Made by a program: the position numbers and the translations under genes. A model generated the notes under the pieces. That model worked only from the letters and a program-made list of their open reading frames with translations, was not told where the DNA came from and made no database searches. A stretch of 64,000 nucleotides of DNA from Cyrtodaria siliqua (lineage: Eukaryota; Mollusca; Bivalvia; Adapedonta; Hiatellidae), in the NCBI GenBank assembly GCA_037043455.1, contig JAWPHD010001141.1:1-64000 (forward strand), read 5' to 3'. Shown one piece after another: positions 35,707-47,700 of this stretch (position 1 is the stretch's first letter; each line of letters starts with the position of its first letter).

Positions 35707-38700
35707 GTAAGTAGTTGAAACAGATTCATCTAGTTTAAATTAAGGTTATCGGAATTTCATTACAAACTTCCTGTTGATCAGTGACATTTATTGTCTAATC
35801 TAATATTTTAGAGAGAAAACGGTGTCCAACTGTACATGTATACCAATAACATGTTGGAACCATGTGGGTGCATGGTCCAGTGGTAGAGCGTCGGACTCCA
35901 GATCGAAAAGTGGGTTCGATCCTCGTAGTGACCGTGTTATTTATCCTTGAGCAAGATAATTAATCCACATTGCTTTGTACTGGTTCTACACAGGAAGCCA
36001 TCGAGAGTGATTAATATAAGTTGCAAGAACTTGTTTCGCAATCGAAGTAAAAGAAATATGTTTAAACTAACATGTTGGCACCAGTCCTATGTCAGTGTAG
36101 ATGTGTTGATTTACATTAAACCTGAAACATTTAATTTTTGACAGCAATGTAGACAAGGCACTTATTATATCCCCGCTTTTTGTATTCCTCAAACAATTTT
36201 GAATGGGTTGTTCCCAGACTTCATATACACATAACAAGTGATCAAAAAGCGGGGGTATTTATCACCTTCAGTCATAGTTCTAGTTGCCGAGTCCGCCTGG
36301 ACTTATTATGCTAATTTAGTTTTTAATTCTTTCCCATTTACACATGCACTATGCAAACTGCTGTTTTGCAGAGCTGAAGTGGGAGACAGAGTGCCCACAT
36401 TTGATGTTGACCCTTCACCAGTACTGTGACTGGCTAGACGATAGAGCAGCGGATGACAACCCACTGAAACACATAGATCAGGACAAATATTCATGTTACA
36501 TCGACTACAAATACATGAAAGAGCTGTTCAAAGACAACCCTGATGTTTTAAAAGTAACCTTCTTCCTTATTAAACTGTAATGCTATAAACTACTGGCTAT
36601 CTTTTCCCTTAGAACAGTCTATTAAATCATTTTAGAATTATTTTATTATTAGAATTTTGTGTTTCTGGGTTTCAAGAACCTCATAACTCAATGTAAAGTA
36701 AAACCTCAGTGTGTTCTGAGAATGTAATGAGCTTTAAATTAACTGGTTTCATTGTTCCAATTTTTATCACTGGACCAATCAGAATGCTTCATTCATATTT
36801 TCACTTAGTTGCTTCTATCATGACATCAATTTCTGGTTTTATGACATCACGTCATGCTATTATGATGCAACTCAGTGTGTTCTCAGAACTGAATGAGCCT
36901 TTTAATTGCTGTGAGAAACAGATTAAGACTGTTTGTATCACTCATTGAGTAATGAGTTTCTTGAAACCAAGAATCACAAAATTCTAAAAATAAAATAATT
37001 CTAAAATGTTTGAATAGACTGTTTTAGATGGATTTAATATACATGTACCCGATATTGCGAAAAATAGTACTCCAGTTTATACCTCTTGCTCTTTAGTAGA
37101 CCTTAATGATCTCTACAAACTGTCCGGATGTTTATTAGAATCATGACCTTGTCAGCGGTTAAGGATGGTAGATTATAATAATCAATAGTTTTACTTAACA
37201 ATGAATGAAAAAAACATATTGTGTCACCATTTCGAAGTAAAAAGCTATATATTGGGATCACTTTTTCGTCTTCTTGCATTGTCCATTGTTGTCTGTGTCT
37301 TTGTGGTTATATTGGAGAACATATGCTCATTAACTTGATGTTTTATTAACTGCGTACTGATTGTAAGAATTAATTGTGTGACTCTGCTAAAGGCAATATG
37401 TTATTTCTTCACTAGTAGGATGTCAACTGGGCAGTGTTTGGTTTAGAGGGAAGAAATGGCGGGGACAGTACAATATGGATTGGCAGTGCGGGGGCATACA
37501 CGCCCTGTCATCAAGACACATATGGCTTCAATCTTGTTGCACAGATTAGTGGCAGGTAAACTTAGTAATATCCTGATCATTGTAACGTTCAGAGAGCAGC
37601 AGTACATCTTACAGATATATGTATTGAACAATGTTGCATGTATCTTGGTGATAGCAGCCATGAAAGTTAGGGTATATGTGTTTTTTAGCTCTACTGGCCA
37701 GCAGAGCTTATGGGATGACAAGTTGTCCATCGTCTGTCCGTCGTCCGTTAACTTTTGCCTTGTGAACACTCTAGGGCCTTCATTATTAATCGGATCTTTA
37801 CGAAACTTTGGCAGTGTCCTTATATCAATGAAAGCTCGGGCATTTCGAAAACCAGCTAGATCGGATTAGTTTCACCGGAGTTATGGCCCTTGTTTTGCTG
37901 AAAAATGCCATATTAAGCCATGTGAACACTCTAGCACCTTCATTTATTATTTGATCTTTACCACACTTGCACATATTGTTAATATCAATGAAAGCTCGGA
38001 CAAGTTTGAAAACCAGCCAAATCGGATCAGTAACACCGGAGTTATGGCCCTTGTTTTTCAGAAAAACGCTATTTTCTGCCTTGTGAACACTCTAGGGCCT
38101 TCAATATTAATCAGATCTTTACGAAACTTTGCCAGTGTCTTTATATCAATCACAGCTCGGCCAAGTTTGAAAACCAGCCAGATCGGAATAATTTCACTGG
38201 AATTATGGCCCATGTTTTGCTGAAAAATGCCTTGTGAACACTCTAGCACCTTCATTTATTATTTGATCTTTACCAAACTTGCACAGATTGTTAATATCAA
38301 TGAAAGCTCTGACAAGTTCGAAAACCAGAGAGATCAGATCATTAACAGCGGAGTTATTGCCCTTGATTTAGTTAAAAATAGTATATTTTGCCTCGTTAAG
38401 ACGATAGGGCCTTCATCTTTCATCCGATCTTTACCAAACTTAACCAGCTTGTTTATATAAATGATAGCTCGGAAAAGTTCGAAAATCAGCCAGATTGGAC
38501 AAGTAACAGTGGAGTTATGGCCCTTGATTTAGTTAAAAATGCTATATTTTGCCTCTTTAATTCGATAGTGCCTTCATCTTTCATCCAATCTTTATGAAAC
38601 TTTACCAGATTGTTTATATCAATGACAGCTTGGACAAGATCGAAAACCAGCCAGATAGGACCAATAACAAAGGAGTTATGGCCCTTGATTTAGTTAAAAA

Positions 38701-41700
38701 TGCTATATTTTGCCTCGTTAAGACGATAGGGCTTTAATTTTGCATGCGATCTTTACAAAACTTTACCAGATTGTTAATATGAATGACAGCTCAGGCAAGT
38801 TCGAAAACCATCCAGATTGGACCAGTAACAGTGGAGTTATGGCCCTTGATTTTCTGAAATATGCTATATCTTGACCTCATTAAGACGAAAGGGCCTTCAT
38901 TTGGCCGGATTTCATTGAAACTTTGCAGGGATGATCAGTACCAAGTCTAGTTGTACATAGTTACCGTGTTCCAGTCGAATGATTTTGGGTTATAGCCCTT
39001 TAAAGGTTTTAATACACAAAATTTGTTCTGTCTAGTTCTCCTGAACCCCTGGCCGGATTAAACGAAACTTTTTAGGGATGATCAATTCCATGTCTAGTTG
39101 TGCAAATCATCGCCATGTTCCGGTTGAATGATTTTTGGCGGAGTTGTAGCCCTTTAAAGGTTTTAATACACAAAATTTGTTCTGACTAGTTCTCCTGAAC
39201 CTCTGGCCGGATTACACAAAACTTTTTAGGGATGATCAATTCCATGTCTAGTTGTGCAAATCATCGCCATGTTCCGGTTGAATGATTTTTGGCGAAGTTA
39301 TGGCCCTTTAAAGGTTTTAATAGACAAACTTTGTCTGATATACTTCTCCTGGTCCCTCGCCAAATTTCAATGAAACTTTGCAGGGATGATCAGCACTAAG
39401 CCTAGTTGTGCATGTCATCGTCGCGTTCCGGTTTACAAATATTTGGCAGAGTTATGGCCCTTTAAAGGATTTTGATACCACACATTTTTTCCGGGCTAGT
39501 TCTCCTGAACCCCAGGCTGGATATAGACGAAACTGGACAAGGAGGATCAGTATCAAGCCTAGTTGTGCATATCATCGCCATATTTCGTTTGATTGATTTT
39601 TGGCAGAGTTATGGCCCTTTAAATGTTTTAAATACACAAACTTTACTTTGTCCAGATTAGTCTCTTCTGAACTCTTTGCCAGATTTCAGCGAATCTTGGT
39701 CTCTTTTCCGTTCAGCTTGGTGTTCATCAGAATTGCCTCGTTGTCTTCTGTAACTGTTCAAAATACTGGATTACGAAAATCGATGATGGGGCTCTATTGT
39801 TTGGTGTCATCGTAAGGAGAAGACAATCTATATACAACGTGATCATACAAATATCATAGAACGTTATATATAGGCAGCTACAACAATAAATGTTCCTTAT
39901 GAGGCTTTCTTATAGTAATGTAATAAGTAGAATCTCCCTTTTGTGTTTATTTAAAATCGAATTTATTGAATGATTTATTAAAGCCAGTATGATGTTCTGC
40001 ACAGCCTCGCATCATATAACTTTTTACAACTTGTTTCATAAATTCAATATTACACAGATGTAGTATAGTCCTTCAGTTAGTTCTTCATAAAAACACAAAG
40101 TCAATATTGTACTAAGTATTTAATTTCTGATCGTATAGTTTTGAAACAACAACGTATGCTAACAATGTATATCTGTGCCGGTCTGATCTTACAGTCTCAG
40201 AGCGGGCCTATATATCCACAGCTACAAACATGTTATGAAACAGTATGTTTATTCGGTCACACCCCTTGAGTGCTTTAGCCAACAGGAAACTCACTTGATC
40301 AATTATCTGATTAAGGCCAATTAATAAGCAGCCTAGCGCTTCCTGTGACCCTACAGGACGGTACTGGTCGTGATTTATGGTCAAATGGGGTTTCAACTCG
40401 GAAGTGATCAGTCGCTAATGACTTTCCCTTCTATCAAAACAAGATGCTATGTTTGAATTGGTCAGTTTACCTAGGCGATTAATTGTTGCACTTGAGATGC
40501 CCAGCTCCATTAGCTTAAGTCATTGATGGCCCCCCACTCTACTAACACAATTATTTATTGTTTAAACATGATCAGAACCGCCTAGTTGGCCAAGTGATAT
40601 AACGGTCAACTAATGTGTCACAAGGTTGTGACTTACTTCTAAATATACATGTTGAAGCATGACTATATTTCATTCCTATCAACCCAATCAAGAATTATTA
40701 ATCAATAATTCTTTTAAATATAAACAAAAATATAGTCGAGCTGAAAACAAACAACATAATATACAAGACAAATCAATTCACAGTATGTTAAAAGAACAGT
40801 CTAGCAGCCAGGTAAAGGCTTCTTCTTTGTATACTCATAGTCCATTATAAATGTTATTCCAGCTGTTAACACAGTCAGGGTGATCGTTCACCAATGTCCA
40901 ATTGTTTATAAACGTCAATCACTACTATAAGAGTTCAGCTCGGTTGTCTGTGTAATAAAGTCCATCTCGGTATCATCCTCGCACGCGTTGATTGACCTTA
41001 TTCTAACCTGACTGTTTGATTTCCCGATCCCAAGATGTTATGAGCATAGTATTCGTCTCCACCATGGTAATTTATTCGTCTAGAGTTGTTGGCTAACGTT
41101 GTTAATGTGTCACATTTGTTGTGAGACTTTTTGACCTATGTTCCATTTTTGACAAGGAACTATTTATATCCCGGCAGTACTTGACTATTCGTAAGCGTAA
41201 GTTGTTGTCGTTGTTTCTCTTTGTTGACAGTTGACCCTGTGATCACAATAAGTAGGCTAATATGCAGGCCTATCATTTTCGTTGTATGTACAAATTCAGG
41301 TATGTTACGTCGTAACAATAATTATCTTCTGCCTTATTATACTTTTAGAGTATACCAAGGTCATAATCCTGTTCGTTGATAGATCATCTGTTTCACCCTT
41401 CACCACTTTAATAGTGAGCGAAAGGACTTATAAGTAACACACTTGAATCGTTAAATATCGTTCATCCGCCTAGTTCATTTATAACTATATGTTGGCGTAT
41501 ATAACCTAGATGTCGTTGACCACTCCTAGGCTAACTGTATATCCAGTCCGCGTAGGACAGGCGTAAAGGCCCCGGCCTTTAACTGCTTCGCTATTACGCC
41601 ATCGACCAGTGAGGACTCCATATCAGGGTCCACTTATCTAACTCGAGTGCCATCGATTTTCGATGTCACTGCTGGCTGTATATGTGTTCCTTCGTAGGTC

Positions 41701-44700
41701 GGCTCGTAGAGTACATCTAGCTGGTCATGCTCCAGTGTCTGTTGAGTGATTTTATTGCATTTGTAAGACCGTTTGCCAAAAACAGCAATTACTCTCTTCA
41801 TTATATATTTCTTGATTATGCATTTTATCAGTACTATAAATACTGTCATTCCCAAAAGTATCCCAATATAACCCCATAATGGGAAACTATTTCAAGTGGC
41901 ATCTCTTCGATCGTTTGGAGGGTATCTAATTCTTGTATAAGGGACGTTACAGGAACTTTGTCTAAAGCGTCGAGGCTCTTGGGAATACTAAGACTCAGTT
42001 CGCTAAAATTGGTCAGTTGGTTGAGCTTTAATTCAATATTTGTAAAATCTATGTATTTTAGAAATGTCATGATTGACTGAACTGAATAGTTTGAGGCATT
42101 CTGGTATGTTCCGACTATAGACATTTGCTCTGACGTAGCAGTACAACTCGCGCCTACCTGTATAATGCCATAAGGGGCATCAATGTTTATAATCTGTCTA
42201 TTTGAGTCGTCATTCCTACAGTTTACGTGAAAGGTCATGGGACTATTTGTCATAATAAAGTAAGTACTGTCGACTACAAATACGATTTGCAGCAGTCGCG
42301 TATTTGTAGCGTATAACTGACAGTATTTCTTAGCTCTTATAGAATTTTGCACAAATAGATTAGTTATGCAGGATGCACTTTGGTGTACACTCATTATGGC
42401 GTGTTTTAAACTACATGATTTTAACAAGGGATCCATGCCGATACCTGCCTCAGTTTGCGATAATTGGAGATATGAAGTGCGTTCTCGGTTTATTGCCATG
42501 TATTTACTCTCTAAATTATAATATGCAACCAAAGCCTTATTGTTTGTGGGACATACATCTCCATATGGTAACTGAAGGGACTGAGCTTCATATAACTCAA
42601 ATAATCTACTGTGTTCTACAAGTTTTATTTCGGTGACTACGATAATTTGTTCACCGTCAAGGAATGTTTGGCAGGTTAGGTGTTTATAGTATTCAGACAA
42701 GTGTGTTAAAGGATCAGCTGGGAGAGTTAAAGTTGCCGGCAATTTTGCCGAGATATCTACCAGTGCTTGTTGTAATTGACTCGCAGGGATTATGTTTGCT
42801 GTTAATTAAGTGCCCTAAGGTAAGTGCATAATCTCAAGTTGAAGATAGAAGAAGATACAATTTTGAATCATTGATTTGATTTCATCTGAAACCAAAATTA
42901 CCTTTGAATATAGGTACACAAATTTCGAAACTTGCCTGTTTAAGAACCCTCTAGTGGAAACAAACTCCTTACTAAGCGTTTCTAACGCGGTAACAATTTC
43001 ATTAATTGACTGTCGGTTTTCGTTAATTGCAAAAGAGGAGGTGTTCAACACACATATTTTCTTCTAGTGTGTGTTGGATCATTTTTTGATTTTCGGCCAA
43101 TTTCTTAACATTGCGTTTTACACTGTCTAGGTTAGCTTGAGATAATAGTCCTATGCCGTGAGTGAATAAGGGGGCTAGAAACCCAAAAAGTGCCCTCCTT
43201 TGTCTCCCTTGATGGGATGAATGTCGTAAAGTCTTATATTCGTCAAACGTTGCCCCTAGACTGCTATGTAATTCTCTCGTTAAGTTTACCTCGTGTTTTA
43301 AGCTTCTGAACACCTGATAATACTGGTTAAATTCGTCTTTATGGGTTTTATAGATTTGCGATACATTGTTGGTCATGTCCCCATAAAGTTTAAGATCTAC
43401 ATCCGTTTTCAGGTTGTAATTGTATCCATAAGCATATATACTTGACATTTTAGGGATTTAATGGCCCTAAATGCCGTTCCTATCCCGGTCAGTTTGGCGT
43501 CAAGTGAGGCATAACAATCCTCCCTTTCTCTCTTACTAACTTCCTGCTCACATATTTCTATAAGCAGTATAAGGTTGTCCTTTGTCAGTCCCATCTCATA
43601 ATAACGTAATATGATGTCCATAACCCTATCGGCCCTATCAGTCTTCAGACCCGACACGCGCCCTATCTCAACAACCAATGGGATTAACTTCATCGTGTCA
43701 TAGGCATAACCGACCAGACTTTCGAACAGATACTCGCTGTCAAAGAAAAACAATACTTGTACCAACGCGTGTATTTCTGTTGCGTCAAACGTATTAAACA
43801 ATACACCTAGGTTGAAAGGTCGTCCCATGAACAGAATTAATGAGAAGAGTAGCCCCAGGTTTTCGCCCACATACAGGAAATCCTCCCCGTAAAATCTTAA
43901 CCTATTAAGGAATCCCTCTCCATGTTTTTCTATTAGTATAGAAAAATATCTTGATCGGTACGGTTGTTTGTATGACTCGAGGGGTATATTCTCCCCTCCT
44001 GCCGCCTTTACCAAGTCTACGGTAAGACAACTATCCTCTAGTAAGTAGCTCTGCGCAGACATTATTGTATTGAACTGGAAAAAAAAGAATAAAATTTGTT
44101 TTATGAACTATTGGAACATCTCGCCCATACTTTTATATTTATCATATAAGGTTTTCGGTGTAAGACTGTATATTTTGGTTTAACCTTCTACATCGCCACA
44201 ACCTACTATAAGGGTTTACATTAGTAACCCTTCCTTTCGTACACTTAAAAGTTTTCCACACCTAACAGTGTATTCTGCCCGACCGTGTTTAATTCACACG
44301 CTAGAAGTCGGACATTGCATTTAAGTGCCCTTTGTATCTGATCTACTTAGGGGCTTCTTACCGTCTGATTTTGACTTGACCCTCTTCTTACGGGCTAAAG
44401 CGTTCACATCCATCGTTTCTCGGTCAGTTACACTGGAGTCGCTGTTCAAACTTGAACCCTCGGACCCACTGGAATTATAATTAGAGGACATGGAGTCATC
44501 CACACTTTCAGACTTAATTACGTCTTCAAGCGATTTAACCTCTTTGCCTATTTCTGTATCTGATCTGTCATCACTACTGCTATTAGACTCTAATCTACGG
44601 TTTCGCTCTCTCAACCTCCGAGCTCACTCCATAAGTGGGATGGACTCTTCATCCTCAGAGTCTTCCATCTCCTTACTGTATTTCTGAGCTAACCGCTCAA

Positions 44701-47700
44701 GTGGCTCGTCTTCAGATCTACTGTCTTCTGACTCAGTCTCACTGCCCTCGGGCATGATAGCCCAACGAATCGGTCTGCTGCCTCTCTCGTTTACCGGGAT
44801 TTCCCAGTCGTCAATATTTGCTAATCTCAAATGCCTAGCATGGGTTTCCCTAGTTTTATTGTCTAATTAACTTTCTATTACATAAGTCAATGGTGATTTT
44901 TCTTCCATTATTCAATAGAAGGGTACCCACCGGGAGTCTAGTTTCATTTTCCTAACATGTTTTTTTAAGTATACCGCGTCCCCTACCGTAAAATCAATGT
45001 CCTTCCCCTTTTTATTTGCCCTTTGTCTACGTTCTTGCTTGACCCGTTTCAGTCTATTATATACTCTTTCATGCATTATGGAACACATCGCGCCTGTATC
45101 AATTAGTGACCTAAACTTTATTTTATCTATTGTTATTAAACAGGAGTTTGAGCTACCAGCTCAAGCGATTTGTAAAGTAGGCAATTTCTTATTTATTTTC
45201 GTTGGACCCCCGTCAGTATTATGGTGATCCGACCCTACTGTTTTTTTTGAATAGTTAGGTCTCCCATTATGCCTCTGGTACCTGTTATGCTGTGGGGGCA
45301 GACAAAATTTAGAGATGTGATCTTTCGACCCGCATTTAAAACAGCTACGCCTCACATGGGTTCGCGCTCGTCTCGACCCCTATGCCTATTCATCTTGGGT
45401 TCGTACCTTACTTTATGATCTGACCTTAAAGCAAATCGTTTTCTCAGGTTTTGTTCTGTTACAGCGGCCCTTATTGCCACTTCTAGGTTTGGGTGTTGCA
45501 GACGCATAACTTCATAAAAGTTCAACCAGTTGGGTTTGAACGATCTCTCGTCCCGGTGCATTAACATTATTATAAGCTTCTTCTGCTAGACTTAGAAGTC
45601 ATTCTGAGAACAACTGGACGTTTTCGTCAGGTCCTTGTTTGAACTTGCAAAGAATGGAGAACGCATGTGACATGTCGGTCACATCAGAGAATCTGGCAGC
45701 AAGTTCGCCCCTAAGATCATCCCAGGTCCTATTGGGTCTTTCTAAGAATATCTTTATATAGTCCCCTACAGGTCCCTTACTTGTTTTATATGCCAGTAAT
45801 TGTTTTTGTTCATCGTTAGTATTGTGGAGGAATGAGTACTTTTCAATGTCTTTCGACCATTCTTTGAAATCTGTGGACGAAGTCCCATCAAACATTTTAA
45901 TGCTATATGCTATGCTCTGGTTACTGTTCGGACTTGAGCTGGTACAAGCTCGTGTTTTGTTTGATTTTGAGCCTCCATCCTATCGTTAAGAGTTGCCATT
46001 TGATGTGCCATGTGAGTGAAAGCTGCGGCAATATCGATTTCTGCCATTTTGAATGATTTTTAATTTATTTTATTAATTTTGTAGTTAACAATAATGCTAC
46101 TAACAAAACAATCACTTAATAAATTTGTATTATTATTATTTCACCTAAATTAATTTACCAAAATTTTCAAATTCAAATAGTTTAACTGGTTTTGTGAGAC
46201 CGGCCGAAACAAAAACAATTAAAATCACTAACCTTTTCTTCTTCTGTGTTGTGCCGCGTTTTCTCCAAGGTCGAATCCTGGTCCTAGGCATCCAATTAAG
46301 CCTATAGTATAGTCCTTCAATTACTTCTTCATAAAAACACAAAGTCAATATTGTACTAAGTATTTAATTTCTGATCGTATAGTTTTGAAACAACAACGTA
46401 TGCTAACAATGTATATCTGTGCCGGTCTGATCTTACAATCTCAGAGCGGGCCTATATATCCACAGCTACAAACATGTTATGAAACAGTATGTTTATTCGG
46501 TCACACCCCTTGAGTGCTTTAGGACACGAACTGCTGATGTCAACAGGAAACTCTCTTGATCAATTATCTGATTAAGGCCAATTAATAAGCAGCCTGGCAC
46601 TTCCTGTGACCCTACAGGACGGTACTGGTCTTGATTTATGGTCAAACGGGGTTTCAACTCGAAAGTGATCAGTCGCTAATGACTTTCCACTCTATCAAAA
46701 CAAGATGCTATTGTTTGAATTGTTTGAATTGGTCAGTTTACCTAGGCGATTAATTAGCCATTAGCTTAAGTCATTGATGGTCCCCCCACTCTACTAACAC
46801 AATTATTTATTGTTTAAACATGATCAGAACCACCTAGTTGGCCAAGTGTTATAACAGTCAACCAATGTGTCACAATGTTGTGACTTACTTCTAAATATAC
46901 ATGTTGAAGCATGACTATATATCACAGACACACATGTAAGATCCTCTATATAAATAGATCTGTATGTTATTGAATGCTCTGAGCCATCATTTACCCCACC
47001 TGGCTTTCTTATCTATCTTTCATCTGGGAGAATGGAAAATTAAACAGTTTATTGTGATTTTCTTATTTTAATTATGTCAAAAATAGGGGGTAAAGCCTAA
47101 GCATGGGACCTGTCAAAAATCTGGTTGAGGCTTGTCCCTTTTTGCCATATTTTACTTTATAATTAATTCAGGGCCTGTCAATACTAATTCAGGGCCTGTC
47201 TGTCACAAATGTTTTCCTTGAGCACTGAATGATTTATAGTTCTCTGAATATCCCAGAAAGTGGTTTGACAGTGGTACTACATGTTCTATACTGGTACTAC
47301 ATGTTCTATACTACTACATGTTCTATACTGGTACTACATGTTCTATACTACTACATGTTCTATACTGGTACTACATGTTCTATACTACTACATGTTCTTT
47401 ACTGGTACTACGTGTTCTATACTGGTACTACATGTTCTATACTACTACATGTTCTATACTGGTACTACATGTTCTATACTACTACATGTTCTATACTGGT
47501 ACTACATGTTCTATACTGGTACTACATGTTCTATACTACTACATGTTCTATACTGGTACTACATGTTCTATACTACTACATGTTCTTTACTGGTACTACA
47601 TGTTCTATACTGGTAGTACATGTTCTATACTACTACATGTTCTTTACTGGTACTACATGTTCTATACAGGTGCTACATGTTCTATACTGGTACTACGTGT

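Larger units (their letters stand above)
40061..46920 (-). mobile_element. Env-bearing Ty3/gypsy-type endogenous provirus, pol largely deleted
   Basis: Two direct repeats of about 0.61 kb (LTRs) bound 5.6 kb of internal DNA read on minus: gag remnant, a protease fused to an integrase tail, a 217-codon frame of unknown function, and an F-like env remnant. No reverse transcriptase, RNase H or integrase core is present, so the copy is non-autonomous. Gag, pol and env all carry stops or frameshifts, and the LTRs differ by several indels, so the insertion is old. Gag-pol-env order with an F-type Env points to errantivirus-like elements. It lies in HSPBAP1 intron 3, antisense to the gene. No clear target duplication. 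Confidence 0.85.

Noticed and set aside
35865..35945. A functional tRNA-Trp gene
   Set aside because: Two mismatches in the anticodon stem and no acceptor-stem pairing; the following SINE-type body explains it better.
45140..45170. Programmed UGA readthrough at the gag-pro boundary of the provirus
   Set aside because: Several other in-frame TGA stops in the same frame have similar contexts, so ordinary decay is the simpler explanation.
40061..46920. A target-site duplication TATA for the provirus
   Set aside because: TATA is also present at the inner LTR edges, so it is part of the LTR ends and cannot be told apart from a duplication.
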